Translations under genes and position numbers: made by a program
Notes under the pieces: generated by a model
What the model was told of the DNA's origin: nothing
Database searches by the model: none
The model's input: the letters and a program-made list of their open reading frames with translations, nothing else
From: Flavobacterium faecale
Lineage (GTDB): Bacteria; Bacteroidota; Bacteroidia; Flavobacteriales; Flavobacteriaceae
Direction: 5' to 3'
Length of the DNA stretch: 64,000 nt
Assembly: GCF_003076455.1 (NCBI RefSeq)
Contig: NZ_CP020918.1
Span: 4,557,117 to 4,621,116 of the forward strand
In this document: one piece after another, positions 1-8,657 of the stretch
Numbering within the stretch: position 1 is the stretch's first letter
Layout: each line of letters opens with the position of its first letter

Positions 1-529
1 GCAATTCTTCTAACTCCTCTTGCACCTTCTCCCACACTTGATGCGGCTCATCCCAATCAAATCCAACTGCTTTCACCTTGTCTTGAATTCGGCTCGCTTT
101 TACCAATGCAGGCAGACTTTTTGGCACGCCCTCAAGCACCGATTTCTTCCCTTCTTTGAGTTTGAGTTTCTCCCAATTTTGCTTAACCTCTTCTTCATCT
201 TTTACCACCGTATCACTGTAAATGTGTGGGTGACGATGAATCAGTTTATCACATATTTCATTACAAACATCGGCAATATCAAAATCATTGGTTTCACTAC
301 CAATTTTAGCATAAAAAACAATATGAAGGAGCACATCTCCAAGCTCTTTTTTTACTTCATCCAAATCATTATCCAAGATAGCATCACCTAACTCATAGGT
401 TTCTTCAATTGTCAAATGGCGCAACGTTTGCATCGTTTGCTTTTTGTCCCACGGGCATTGCGCGCGTAACTCATCCATGATAGTCAACAATCGATCAAAA
501 GCTTGTAATTGATTTTCTCTAGAATTCAT
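1..529 (-). CDS. mazG: Nucleoside triphosphate pyrophosphohydrolase MazG, C-terminus cut off by window edge
   Basis: MazG hydrolyses (d)NTPs to the monophosphate and pyrophosphate in the cytoplasm, cleaning the nucleotide pool. The translated N-terminal ~176 residues carry the opening motif CPWDKKQT, the metal-binding series EETYE followed about 18 residues later by ELGDVLLH, and the downstream VKASRIQDKVKAVGFDW block that begins the second MazG domain. The start is the ATG read from 529, which gives MNSRENQLQAFDRL. The gene runs off the left edge, so the second domain is incomplete. It lies downstream of the DUF5606 gene on the same strand but is separated from it by a hairpin at 572-615, so it probably has some transcription of its own. 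The assignment is strong; the total length cannot be seen. Confidence 0.93.
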   Translation of the reverse strand, partial: MNSRENQLQAFDRLLTIMDELRAQCPWDKKQTMQTLRHLTIEETYELGDAILDNDLDEVKKELGDVLLHIVFYAKIGSETNDFDIADVCNEICDKLIHRHPHIYSDTVVKDEEEVKQNWEKLKLKEGKKSVLEGVPKSLPALVKASRIQDKVKAVGFDWDEPHQVWEKVQEELEEL

Positions 530-571
530 AATGGTAGTAAATTTAATCTGTTGTTGCTGTATTGAGGTGTA

Positions 572-615
572 AAAATAATAAATCCTGCAATCTATAAACA
601 AGATTGCAGGATTTA
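572..615 (-). terminator. Intrinsic terminator after the DUF5606 gene
   Basis: A perfect 14-bp inverted repeat (AAATCCTGCAATCT, 7-nt loop, complement) lies 20 nt past the DUF5606 stop on the minus strand and is followed by a T-rich stretch. It separates this gene from mazG. Confidence 0.7.
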
Positions 616-634
616 TTTGTGCTAGGAGTGTAAA

Positions 635-1078
635 TTACTCTTTTACTTCTTCTTTAGTTTCTTCTGTAGCCTCAGTAGCTTCTTCAGTTGCAGGAGTTTC
701 AACTGCCAATCCTTTTGCTTGCAATGTATTGTACCAGTTTACAATTTTCTTCACATCAGATGCATAGACTCTATCTTCATCATAATCAGGCAAAATTTCT
801 TTGAAATAAGCCAATAATGTTGCATTGTCTTCTTTATGAGAGATTGATGGACCAAAATCATGTTTTGCAGCAATGCTGTTCATAATTTCTGTCAATGGTT
901 TCTCTCCATCGTAAGTATAGATTGAAATTTCAGATAACAAACTTACATTACTCTTTAAACTTACAGTGATTTTTTTTCCATCAGATAATGATTCAGCTAC
1001 AAATCCTGTACGAGTTTGTACTCTTAAAACATATAAACCTGGCTTACCAGAAATAGATAAAACTTTTTCTAAATTCAT
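635..1078 (-). CDS. DUF5606 family protein
   Basis: A 147-residue cytoplasmic protein of a small family that I know from Bacteroidetes, usually annotated only as DUF5606. The N-terminal half (MNLEKVLSISGKPGLY, then VQTRTGFVAESL) looks like a small beta-rich fold. The middle contains YDEDRVYASDVKKIVNWYN. The tail from about residue 127 is low-complexity and very acidic (repeats of ATEE/TEET) and is likely disordered. The protein lies between def and mazG on the same strand, 51 nt downstream of def, so co-transcription with def is plausible. The function is not established. There is no signal peptide, membrane segment or recognisable catalytic motif. Confidence 0.8.
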   Translation of the reverse strand: MNLEKVLSISGKPGLYVLRVQTRTGFVAESLSDGKKITVSLKSNVSLLSEISIYTYDGEKPLTEIMNSIAAKHDFGPSISHKEDNATLLAYFKEILPDYDEDRVYASDVKKIVNWYNTLQAKGLAVETPATEEATEATEETKEEVKE

Positions 1079-1129
1079 TTTAATATTTTTTACTTTTTAT
1101 TTCTTATTGCTTTTTATTCGAATTAAAAA

Positions 1130-1717
1130 CTACCTTCCTTTTTTACCAAAAAATTTCATTCGGTAATCTTGAAATGTTTTTCCTTCCAATATATTTTTTA
1201 ATTTTTTCTGAATCAAACGTTTTTTCAAAGAGGATATTTTGTCTGTAAACAAGACTCCTTCAATATGATCGTATTCGTGTTGAATAACTCTTGCAATCAA
1301 ACCGTCAAATACTTCGGTTTTCATTACAAAATCTTCTTCACAATATTCAATTGTAATTTTTTCTTTTCTGTATACGTCCTCACGCACATCAGGAATACTC
1401 AAACAGCCTTCGTTAAAAACCCATTCTTCTCCTTCTTCTTTTATCATTTTTGCATTGATAAAAGTTTTCTTAAAAGCACTCATTTTTGTTTTTTCTTCTT
1501 CAGCTAGATCCTCATCATCGCTAAAAGGGGTTGCATCAATCACAAACATACGCAATGCCATACCAACTTGAGGTGCTGCAAGGCCTACTCCAGATGCATT
1601 ATACATCGTTTCGTACATATTTGCAATAGTTTCTTTCAAATTAGGATGTTCAGGTGTTATATCTACCCCAACTTTGCGCAAAACTGGATCTCCATATCCT
1701 ATAATTGGTAAAATCAT
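1130..1717 (-). CDS. def: Peptide deformylase
   Basis: Removes the formyl group from the initiator methionine of nascent proteins at the ribosome exit. All three catalytic motifs are visible: GVGLAAPQ at 43-50, EGCLS at 103-107 (metal-ligand Cys105) and HEYDH at 147-151 (metal ligands and catalytic Glu148). The length of 195 residues is normal for a type I enzyme. There is a mildly acidic insertion around 66-76 (SDDEDLAEEEK), as often seen in Bacteroidetes. The C-terminus is lysine-rich. It is upstream of the DUF5606 gene on the same strand and divergent from the FUSC gene, with 203 nt between start codons. The enzyme is essential, and no defect is seen. Confidence 0.97.
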   Translation of the reverse strand: MILPIIGYGDPVLRKVGVDITPEHPNLKETIANMYETMYNASGVGLAAPQVGMALRMFVIDATPFSDDEDLAEEEKTKMSAFKKTFINAKMIKEEGEEWVFNEGCLSIPDVREDVYRKEKITIEYCEEDFVMKTEVFDGLIARVIQHEYDHIEGVLFTDKISSLKKRLIQKKLKNILEGKTFQDYRMKFFGKKGR

Positions 1718-1895
1718 TGTTTTTTTATTTAGAATTCAATCGATTATTTTAGAATTTCCATTTCTAAAATTTAGCACGAATGGCAAAAATAGTAAAAAAA
1801 TAGACAAGGACTAACCTCTACCAAACAAATGCTATTTTTTAACGTATTATCTAATTTCTAGCCTGAATTGTATGATGATTCTATTTTACAATTCA

Positions 1896-1903
1896 TACTT
1901 TTG
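1896..1903 (+). promoter_or_regulatory. Candidate -7 element of the FUSC gene
   Basis: TACTTTTG fits the Bacteroidetes -7 consensus TAnnTTTG. It overlaps the GTG at 1903 that would otherwise be a possible start, so transcription should begin after that codon and ATG 1921 is the more likely start. A well-spaced -33 TTG is not obvious. Confidence 0.5.
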
Positions 1904-1920
1904 TGAGCAACCCATATGTT

Positions 1921-4143
1921 ATGATTACAAAGATCCAAAAATTCACCGAAAGCACCGAATTTACCAATGCTTTGAAAATTACCATCGCAGGTGCTTTTCC
2001 AGCTTTATTATTTTCTTATTTAGGAGATATAGGCACCGGAATCACGATTGCATTGGGTGCATTTCTTGTTTTTCCGAGTGACATACCTAGTATTTTAAAA
2101 CACAAAGTAAACGGATTAATCATCACTACTTTGATCATCTCGGGAATTACGTTGCTTATCAATCTCACCTATCCTTATCCGTGGTTGTTTTACCCCATAT
2201 TTGTTAGCATCCTCTTTTTGGTCTCCATGCTTGCCGTGTATGACCAACGCGCTACAATGGTAGCTTTTTCTGCCTTAGTAGCTGTTTCACTTTCTTTTGC
2301 TCATGTATACACAGGAATAGAAATCTTTATACATTCGGGACTTATTTTGGTAGGTGGAATTTTCTACCTATTAGTATCGATTCTCTTCTACTTTATTAAA
2401 CCCAATCGTTATGTAGAATTGCAAATAGCTGAGTGCATTAAACTTACCTCCCAATATTTAAAACTACGAGGAGATCTATGGAAAATTAATTCTGATCGAA
2501 AGGAAATCACCAAGAAACAGTTGCATTTGCAAGTAGAACTCAATGCCATACATGAAAATATTCGAGAAATATTAGTACGCCACCGCACCAACTACGGATC
2601 ATCAAATCAAAACCGTAAGATGCTGCTATCATTCATGTCTTTGGTAGAGATTATGGAACTGGCTATTTCAACGTCTTTCGACCACAATAAACTGCACCAA
2701 AAATTTGATGACCATCCTGTAGTTCTTCATACTTACCAAAACCTTGCTTATAACCTAGCGAAGGTGTTGAAGCAACTTGCAAAAAGTATTTCAGACAAAA
2801 AGCCCTACCAATACAAGCACAACATTCTTGAAAATCTTCATGAATTGGAAGATGCCATCGAAGCGTACAAAACTGAACTTGGCCCAATAGATTCTATCGA
2901 AGGAGCTTTGATGTTGACTACAATGCTGCGCTATGCCGAGAATCAAGTTGAGAAAATTAAAATAGTAGAACGTGCTTTTACAACTGCAGTACAACTAAAA
3001 GATCTAAAGGGAAGGGATAAAGATTTAGAAAAACTTATTCAACACCATTACTATCCTATAAATACTTTGGTTGAGAATTTCCGATTTTCATCCACAATAT
3101 TTAGACATTCCTTACGAATTACAGTCACCATCCTGATTGGATTTTTTATTGGAAAAATACTGCCCTTTCAAAATGTTTATTGGATTTTATTGACCATCGT
3201 TGTGATCATGCGCCCCGGCTACGGACTCACCAAAGAGCGTACGTACAACCGTTTTATTGGTACAGCCATTGGCGGCATCATCGCGTTTAGTATCTTGTAC
3301 TTTTCTCCAAGCACCACGGTAATGGGATGCATTACAATCGTGTGTATGTTACTAGGATACTCTTTTAACCCTACAAATTATAAAATCGGGACGACCTTCA
3401 TCACCATGTATGTGATTTTCATCTTTTCGATTCTGTCACCTGGGATAGAAAATTTGATTCAGTACCGAATCCTGGATACCGTTGTAGGTGCCATTTTAGC
3501 CATATTGGCCAATCATTTTTTGTGGCCAAGTTGGGAGTTTTTAAACATTCCCGAATATCTTGAAAAGTCTCTTGAAGCAAATCGAAATTATTTAAAAGAA
3601 TTCTCTGCACTTTACAATAGCAAAAGTGAAGTATCGAGTTCTTATAGATTGGCTCGAAATCAAGCCTTTATAGGAGTAGGGAATTTGATGGCTTCTTTTC
3701 AGCGTATGGTTCAAGAACCGAAATCAAAACAGACCAATCTTCAGCTTTTTTACAAATTAACGGTTTTAAACAATGCTTTGCTTTCATCTGCAGCGTCATT
3801 GGGAACGTATACTCAATCCAATAAAACAACAGCAGCATCTGATGTTTTCAACTCTGCCATCACGCAAATTACTAAAAATCTAGACTATGCCATTTCCATT
3901 CTAAATCAGGAAGACACTAAGAGTACCGACTTTGTAGCTCCAGAGGATATGTCTCGAATTTTTGCCGAATTGCGAAACATTCGTGCTAAAGAATTAAATG
4001 AAGATTCAAGCATTAGCGAGGTCGATTTTAAAAACAAAATGCAAGAAGTACAATTGGTCATTGAGCAACTTATCTGGCTTACAAACTTGTCTGACAATAT
4101 TGTAAAAAGCACCAAACAACTACTAATCAATCCGCAGTCATAA
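1921..4143 (+). CDS. FUSC family integral membrane protein (YccS/YhfK-like)
   Basis: A predicted inner-membrane protein of the fusaric-acid-resistance superfamily (FUSC, YccS/aromatic acid efflux type). The translation from ATG 1921 is 740 residues and has the duplicated layout of the family. A first hydrophobic bundle covers about residues 20-160 and ends in FYLLVSILFYFIKPNRY. A long charged cytoplasmic region with coiled-coil-like helices (170-380) follows. A second bundle covers about 395-520 and contains VYWILLTIVVIMRPGYGLTKERTYNRFIGT, the recognisable FUSC signature, written here as a motif rather than a full alignment. A final helical soluble tail closes the protein. The substrate is unknown; efflux is inferred from the family. 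A GTG at 1903 would add six residues but lies in the -7 box. The gene is transcribed away from def and faces mqo tail to tail. Confidence 0.85.
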   Translation: MITKIQKFTESTEFTNALKITIAGAFPALLFSYLGDIGTGITIALGAFLVFPSDIPSILKHKVNGLIITTLIISGITLLINLTYPYPWLFYPIFVSILFLVSMLAVYDQRATMVAFSALVAVSLSFAHVYTGIEIFIHSGLILVGGIFYLLVSILFYFIKPNRYVELQIAECIKLTSQYLKLRGDLWKINSDRKEITKKQLHLQVELNAIHENIREILVRHRTNYGSSNQNRKMLLSFMSLVEIMELAISTSFDHNKLHQKFDDHPVVLHTYQNLAYNLAKVLKQLAKSISDKKPYQYKHNILENLHELEDAIEAYKTELGPIDSIEGALMLTTMLRYAENQVEKIKIVERAFTTAVQLKDLKGRDKDLEKLIQHHYYPINTLVENFRFSSTIFRHSLRITVTILIGFFIGKILPFQNVYWILLTIVVIMRPGYGLTKERTYNRFIGTAIGGIIAFSILYFSPSTTVMGCITIVCMLLGYSFNPTNYKIGTTFITMYVIFIFSILSPGIENLIQYRILDTVVGAILAILANHFLWPSWEFLNIPEYLEKSLEANRNYLKEFSALYNSKSEVSSSYRLARNQAFIGVGNLMASFQRMVQEPKSKQTNLQLFYKLTVLNNALLSSAASLGTYTQSNKTTAASDVFNSAITQITKNLDYAISILNQEDTKSTDFVAPEDMSRIFAELRNIRAKELNEDSSISEVDFKNKMQEVQLVIEQLIWLTNLSDNIVKSTKQLLINPQS

Positions 4144-4458
4144 ACAGCTAATAGGGTGGTTTTTTATTTTTTATTTTTTATCGAAAATAAATCGGATTTC
4201 TTAGTAAGTAAAAAGGTTAAATAGTATATCATAAAAGAAATCATACTTATTCAAAATACTCAAAAACAGCATATTAACCATTTTAGTATACTTTAAAAAT
4301 GCAACAATTTATATCATTCAATACAAATTAAAATTTCCCAATACAATTGCAAGTTCATAAAAACAAAAAAAAGAGGCTAACCGAAGTTAACCTCTATCTA
4401 TTATTATTTTCGAAAAGTACTCCAAACTAAATTACGTAACTTGGAATATTATTGTTGA
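4144..4458. other. Convergent intergenic region between FUSC gene and mqo
   Basis: 315 nt with no gene. It is very AT-rich and contains the mqo terminator at its right side. Nothing else recognisable was seen. Confidence 0.6.
4362..4395 (-). terminator. Intrinsic terminator of mqo
   Basis: Read on the minus strand, AGAGGTTAAC-TTCGG-TTAGCCTCT forms a stem with a UUCG-type loop, directly followed by eight or more T. It lies about 65 nt beyond the mqo stop. Confidence 0.88.
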
Positions 4459-5952
4459 TTATTTTAATTTTAAAACTGTAGCAGTTTCTTCTCTAATTTT
4501 TTCCAAAAGCTCAGGATTATCATTAAGCTCTTGTCCGTAAGAAGGAATCATTGCTTTAAATTTAGCTTGCCATTCTGGAGTTTTTACTTCGTCTTTAAAA
4601 CATCTAGAAATCACATCTAGCATGATTGACACAGCTGTTGACGCTCCTGGAGAAGCACCTAACAATACAGATAAAGTTCCATCTTGAGAGGTAATAACTT
4701 CAGTACCAAATTCTAATTTACCACCTTCTTTTTCGTCTTTCTTAATCACTTGAACTCTTTGACCAGCTCGCTCGATTACCCAGTCATCATATTTTGCACC
4801 CGGTACATATTCTTTCAACGCTTCGATACGATCCTCTGGCGATTGACGCACTTGATCGATAAGGTATTTGGTTAACGGAATATTTTTTACACCCGCAATT
4901 ACCATTGGTACTATATTATCTAATTGGATTGATTTTGGTAAATCTGAATAGGATCCGTTTTTCAAGAAACGAGTAGAAAAACCAGCAAAAGGTCCAAACA
5001 ATAATTGTTTTTCGCCATTGATCATACGTGAATCGATGTGAGGAACAGACATTGGAGGTGACCCTACACTTGCTTTTCCGTATACTTTTGATTCGTGTTG
5101 TGCAATTACTTCAGGATTAGTACATTTTAGCCATTGTCCACTTACCGGAAAACCACCAAAACCTTTTCCTTCTGGAATATCTGCTTTTTCTAACAAGGGT
5201 AATGAACCTCCACCAGCACCAATAAAAACAAATTTCGTGTATGCTTTTCGTTTTTGATCCGTAGCAAGATCTGTAATTTTAATACGCCATGATTTATCGT
5301 CACGTTGTTTTAAATCACGCACTTCACAATGAAAATGCAAGTTTACACCTTCCATTTGCGCAAGATGAGAGAACATATCTCTTGTCAAGACACCAAAGTT
5401 AACATCAGTACCAATACCCATTGAGGTTGCAGCAACTGACAGATTTTTTTCTCTACCTTCCATAACAAGAGGCATCCACTTTTCTAACTCAGAAAAGTCA
5501 GTAGAATAAATCATCTCTGCAAATAACGGATTGGCTTGTAGGGCTTCAAAACGTTTCTTTAAATACGCTACGTTTTCATCTCCCCATACAAAACTGATAT
5601 GTGGAATTCTTTTTATAAAATGTTCTGGAGAAGATATTTTTTCTTGTTGTACCAAATAACTCCAAAATTGGCGCGACAGTTCAAAAGATTCAGCAATACT
5701 TATTGCTTTTTTCGGACTTATTGTTCCGTCTTCTGCTTCAGGAGTATAATTTAATTCACAAAAAGCAGAATGCCCTGTTCCTGCATTGTTCCAAGCGTCA
5801 GAACTTTCGGCAGCAGCGTTGTCTAATCTTTCGTAAATATCAATGGTTAATTCAGGTTGTAATTCTTTTAGAATCAAGCCGAGTGTGGCACTCATAATTC
5901 CAGCTCCAATTAGAACTACATCACTATTCGAACGTATGGTTGTATCAGGCAT
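4459..5952 (-). CDS. mqo: Malate:quinone oxidoreductase
   Basis: An FAD-dependent, membrane-associated dehydrogenase that oxidises malate to oxaloacetate and passes electrons to the quinone pool, replacing or bypassing NAD-linked malate dehydrogenase in the TCA cycle. The 497 residues match the usual length. An FAD-binding Rossmann motif sits at the N-terminus (VVLIGAGIMSAT, Gly16-Gly18). The family signatures SSDAWNNAGTGHSAFCELNYTP and the C-terminal LLGASPGASTAVSIML are present. A -7 element TATCTTTG (minus strand, 5972-5979) lies 20 nt upstream of the start, and a strong terminator follows. IS630 is inserted 75 nt upstream of the start codon, close behind the promoter. That could affect upstream control but leaves the -7 box intact. 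Confidence 0.97.
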   Translation of the reverse strand: MPDTTIRSNSDVVLIGAGIMSATLGLILKELQPELTIDIYERLDNAAAESSDAWNNAGTGHSAFCELNYTPEAEDGTISPKKAISIAESFELSRQFWSYLVQQEKISSPEHFIKRIPHISFVWGDENVAYLKKRFEALQANPLFAEMIYSTDFSELEKWMPLVMEGREKNLSVAATSMGIGTDVNFGVLTRDMFSHLAQMEGVNLHFHCEVRDLKQRDDKSWRIKITDLATDQKRKAYTKFVFIGAGGGSLPLLEKADIPEGKGFGGFPVSGQWLKCTNPEVIAQHESKVYGKASVGSPPMSVPHIDSRMINGEKQLLFGPFAGFSTRFLKNGSYSDLPKSIQLDNIVPMVIAGVKNIPLTKYLIDQVRQSPEDRIEALKEYVPGAKYDDWVIERAGQRVQVIKKDEKEGGKLEFGTEVITSQDGTLSVLLGASPGASTAVSIMLDVISRCFKDEVKTPEWQAKFKAMIPSYGQELNDNPELLEKIREETATVLKLK

Positions 5953-5971
5953 AATAATTTTTTATAAAGCA

Positions 5972-5979
5972 CAAAGATA
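5972..5979 (-). promoter_or_regulatory. Candidate -7 element of mqo
   Basis: TATCTTTG on the minus strand, 19 nt before the ATG, fits TAnnTTTG. The upstream -33 region is AT-rich, without a clear TTG at normal spacing. Confidence 0.5.
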
Positions 5980-6027
5980 CTTTATATTATGAAATTTAAA
6001 ACACCAAATCATCCCTATTTAGTTACA

Positions 6028-7099
6028 TAAGTAATAAGAATAAAATAATGTCGTATTTTGTTGTTAATATATGAAAAATTTACTATATTTATCTCATTAT
6101 GAGATATGTAACACTAAAAGAAGAAGAGGTTTTGGTACTAGAGCACCTTTACCAAAATAGCCCTAATAATACTGTTAGGAAACGTAGTCAATGCCTTGTT
6201 TTATCACATCAAAGACACAAGATTAAAGACTTGGCTTCTATTTTTAAAGTCAGTCGCAGAACGATTGAACGTTGGTTTGATAGTTGGGCTAGTATTGGGG
6301 TTGATTCTCTTGCTATATCAGAAGGAAGAGGAGCAAAAACTCTTTTAAAAGACTATACGGAAGAAGTTTCCAAGCAATTAGAACTTCACAATAGAAATTT
6401 AAAAAATGTATTAATTTACTTTGAGGAGCAACACAATATTGTCATCTGCAAAAAGACTTTGCAGAATTTTTTAAAAGTTACTGGGCTATAAGTGGAAAAG
6501 AGCTAGACTCTCTTTGAAAGGCAAACGCAACGAAGAACAATTTAGATTTAAACAAGAGCAGATAGAAACATTAAAGAGTTTGGAAGATAGCGGTTATATT
6601 GATTTATATTTTGGAGACCAAAGTCATTTTGGACTCTCTCCTAATGTGCCTTATGCTTGGCAAACAAAGGATAATCCAATTTTGTTACCCGCTGCTAAAG
6701 GTAAATATCAGAATGTAGTTGGATTAATGACCCGTAAAAATAAACTCTATTTCGAAACACTTGAAACAACCTTTAATTCAGATAGAATCATCAGTTTTAT
6801 GAATCGATTTGTGGAACAAACCATTAAAAAAACCATTGTAATTCTTGACAATTCTCCCATACACAAATCAAAGAAGTTTATGGCTAAAATAGAACAATGG
6901 AAAGAAAAAGATGTTTTAATTTACTTTTTGCCACCTTATTCTCCAGAGTTAAACCTGATTGAAATTCTATGGCGGAGAATAAAATATCAATGGTTAGATT
7001 TTGATGCTTATAAATCATTCGAAAACCTCAAAGAAAAATTAAATTTTGTCCTGACTAATTTTGGAATAAAATACGACATTAAATTTTAACCATTACTTA
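6028..7099 (+). mobile_element. IS630-family insertion sequence with TA target duplication
   Basis: An about 1.07-kb element (6030-7097) with imperfect terminal inverted repeats. The left end reads AGTAAT...TAATGTCGTATTTT and the complement of the right end reads AGTAAT...TAATGTCGTATTTT, aligned without gaps over about 34 bp. The dinucleotide TA occurs immediately outside both ends (6028-6029 and 7098-7099), as expected of IS630/Tc1-type transposition. It carries one transposase locus split in two frames. It lies between mqo and ruvX. The ends look intact, so insertion may be fairly recent. Confidence 0.85.
6099..7089 (+). pseudogene. IS630-family transposase, split by a frame change
   Basis: The first part (6099-6491, 130 residues) has the N-terminal helix-turn-helix region (IKDLASIFKVSRRTIERWFDSW). 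The second part (6514-7089, 191 residues) has the DDE nuclease: Asp in FGDQSHFG, Asp in ILDNSPIHKSK and Glu in PELNLIEILWRRIK. The second part is in the +1 frame relative to the first. In that frame the translation before the annotated start reads LLGYKWKRARLSLKG, the normal continuation of IS630 transposases, so the two halves once formed one protein. The change lies at or near TTTTTTAAAAG (6467-6477). It may be a one-base insertion, or programmed frameshifting or slippage, which some IS families use. Without experiment I call it a broken gene. Confidence 0.75.
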
Positions 7100-7130
7100 T
7101 ATCACGTTTCATACTGCTTTTAACAAAGAA

Positions 7131-7550
7131 TTATAAAAAGATTTTTCTGGACAAATAGTCCTGCAACATAATCGTAGCTGATATTTCGTCAATCAAAGCT
7201 TTGTTCTGTCTTTGCTTCTTTTTTAAACCGCTATCTATCATGGTTTGAAACGCCATTTTTGAAGTAAATCGCTCGTCTACGCGCACTACTTTCATTTCTG
7301 GAAAGTGGTTGGTAAAGTGCGTTACAAATCCTTTAATGATCGATGCACTTTCAGAGGGTGTTCCGTTCATTTGTTTAGGTTCACCAATAAGGACCAATTC
7401 TACCTTTTCTTTAGAAAAATAATCTTTCAAAAAAGCTATTGCTGTAGCACTCGGAATCGTAGTTAACCCTGAGGCAATAATTTGCATTTCGTCTGTAACA
7501 GCTATTCCTGTACGTTTTTGACCGTAGTCTATGGAGAGTATTCTTGGCAT
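7131..7550 (-). CDS. ruvX: Putative pre-16S rRNA nuclease / Holliday junction resolvase-like YqgF
   Basis: A 139-residue RNase-H-fold protein of the YqgF/RuvX family, implicated in pre-16S rRNA 5' processing and related to Holliday junction resolvases. The family motifs are visible. The N-terminal DYGQKRTGIAV contains the first catalytic Asp (Asp8). VLIGEPKQMNG is the variable-loop strand. VRVDERFTS and the C-terminal DEISATIMLQDYL carry the remaining acidic residues. The length is typical. It lies immediately downstream (3' side on the minus strand) of a decayed toxin gene whose stop is at 7551-7553, so the start codon is nearly contiguous with that pseudogene. Confidence 0.92.
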   Translation of the reverse strand: MPRILSIDYGQKRTGIAVTDEMQIIASGLTTIPSATAIAFLKDYFSKEKVELVLIGEPKQMNGTPSESASIIKGFVTHFTNHFPEMKVVRVDERFTSKMAFQTMIDSGLKKKQRQNKALIDEISATIMLQDYLSRKIFL

Positions 7551-7816
7551 TTATAGGGAGTCTTTGTATTTAATAAAACCGAACAGGGTAATCATTTGTA
7601 TTTCTACATTTACTTCATAAATAGAAACATAATCTTTTACATTTTCATTTTTGATTTAGTAAGATTTTTTGAATGAAATGGATTTTTCAAATATTTTTTG
7701 ATATTTCGCAGTAAATCTTTCCTGAATTTTAATGTGGCTATTGGTTTATCCTTATAAATATAACGAACTTGGTAAGTCAATAAAACCAAAAATTCATTCG
7801 AAATATTAACTATCAT
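7551..7816 (-). pseudogene. Decayed ParE/RelE-type toxin (tandem copy)
   Basis: The reading from ATG 7816 (MIVNISNEF..., then YKDKPIATLKFRKDLL) aligns gaplessly over its first ~47 residues with the intact toxin at 8056-8337 (KDKPLAARKFKIELI). It then runs into a stop near 7637. The lost C-terminus resumes in another frame as NVKDYVSIYE ... FIKYKDSL, ending at 7551, which corresponds to NIRDYVFKGY ... ILKHRNSF in the intact copy. It is therefore frameshifted and shortened. The 11-nt overlap with its upstream antitoxin remnant is the same as in the intact pair. Confidence 0.8.
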
Positions 7817-8039
7817 ATTCTGAAAAAATTTCATCTAAATAGGCATCCGCTTCTTCGACTGTGTACATTTTTTCATTACCACTTTTCATTTTAGCATAAG
7901 CTATTTCAACTTTTTTCTTATCACTTTCAAATTCAACATCTTCCTAAACTATTTTAAGCTCATCGGAAGAAAAAGAACTCAATAATTCCAATATTTTGCT
8001 TTTAATATTCGAATTAAATTCAAGTCTAATGGTTTCCAT
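7806..8039 (-). pseudogene. Decayed antitoxin (tandem copy)
   Basis: The 78-codon reading frame begins with the same 31 residues as the intact antitoxin (METIRLEFNSN...DELKIV). It is interrupted by an in-frame TAG at 7944-7946, then continues as EDVEFESDKKKVEIAYAKMK to a normal end. The 5' third is nearly identical to the intact copy at nucleotide level, while the 3' part has diverged strongly. This suggests either strong divergence of the partner-binding half or recombination between two related modules. Confidence 0.8.
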
Positions 8040-8055
8040 CGCTCCTATTTTTTTA

Positions 8056-8337
8056 TTAAAATGAATTTCTATGTTTCAAAATTGCTACTACAGTTACAGT
8101 TTCAAGTTCTTCTTCAACAGTAAAAACAACCGTATAACCTTTAAAGACATAATCTCTAATATTTAAATCATCAAAATATATTGATTTTTTAAATAAAAAA
8201 GGATGTTTGAAATCTTTTTTGATGTTTTTTATTAATTCTATTTTAAATTTCCTAGCCGCAAGAGGCTTATCTTTAGCAATAAAACTAACTATATCCTTTA
8301 AATCGTAATTAAAATCAACAGTTAATTTAATCCTCAT
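8056..8337 (-). CDS. ParE/RelE-superfamily toxin
   Basis: A small basic protein of 93 residues with the type II toxin layout: an N-terminal strand, the helix DLKDIVSFIAKDKPLAARKFKIELI, then strands NIRDYVFKGYTVVFTVEEEL and a C-terminal strand ending VVAILKHRNSF. The GYTVVFTV...VTVVAILKHR arrangement is usual for ParE/RelE-like folds. Toxins of this superfamily poison gyrase (ParE) or cleave ribosome-bound mRNA (RelE); the target here cannot be told. Its start overlaps the end of the antitoxin gene by 11 nt, so the two are translationally coupled. A decayed second copy follows downstream. Confidence 0.78.
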   Translation of the reverse strand: MRIKLTVDFNYDLKDIVSFIAKDKPLAARKFKIELIKNIKKDFKHPFLFKKSIYFDDLNIRDYVFKGYTVVFTVEEELETVTVVAILKHRNSF

Positions 8338-8560
8338 ATTTTGAAATAGTATCTTCTAATAAAACTTCCAATTCATCAAAAGTAGAATATTTCGCAGTCC
8401 CGTTTTTAATTTTATCAATTCTAGCCTGTACCATTTTCTTTTCGGCTTCAAAAGTAGAATGTTCAGTAACTATTTTCAGCTCATCTGAAGAAAACGAACT
8501 CAATAATTCTAAGATTTTACTTTTTATATTCGAATTAAATTCAAGTCTAATAGTTTCCAT
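8327..8560 (-). CDS. Antitoxin of the ParE/RelE-type module
   Basis: A 77-residue acidic protein encoded first in the pair, overlapping the toxin gene by 11 nt. The sequence is helical: NIKSKILELLSSFSSDELKIV, then AEKKMVQARIDKIKNG, ending in the acidic LEVLLEDTISKYED, which is likely to wrap the toxin. No classical ribbon-helix-helix or AbrB signature was recognised with confidence, so the antitoxin family is unassigned. The role is inferred from size, order, overlap and the toxin-like partner. About 98 nt separate its start from that of dapD, which is transcribed in the opposite direction. Confidence 0.72.
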   Translation of the reverse strand: METIRLEFNSNIKSKILELLSSFSSDELKIVTEHSTFEAEKKMVQARIDKIKNGTAKYSTFDELEVLLEDTISKYED

Positions 8561-8612
8561 AATTCATGTCATTAATATACAAATATATAACATTTTCAGT
8601 ATTTATATCTTT

Positions 8613-8641
8613 TTTGCTATTGGTTAAAAATGGTATATTTG
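8613..8641 (+). promoter_or_regulatory. Promoter of dapD
   Basis: TTTG (8613-8616), 17-nt spacer, TATATTTG (8634-8641). This is a textbook Bacteroidetes -33/-7 pair 16 nt before the ATG. Confidence 0.75.
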
Positions 8642-8657
8642 CCAAAAAACATACAAA

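Noticed and set aside
1903..1920. GTG start for the FUSC gene
   Set aside because: The codon overlaps the -7 element TACTTTTG; ATG 1921 is preferred.
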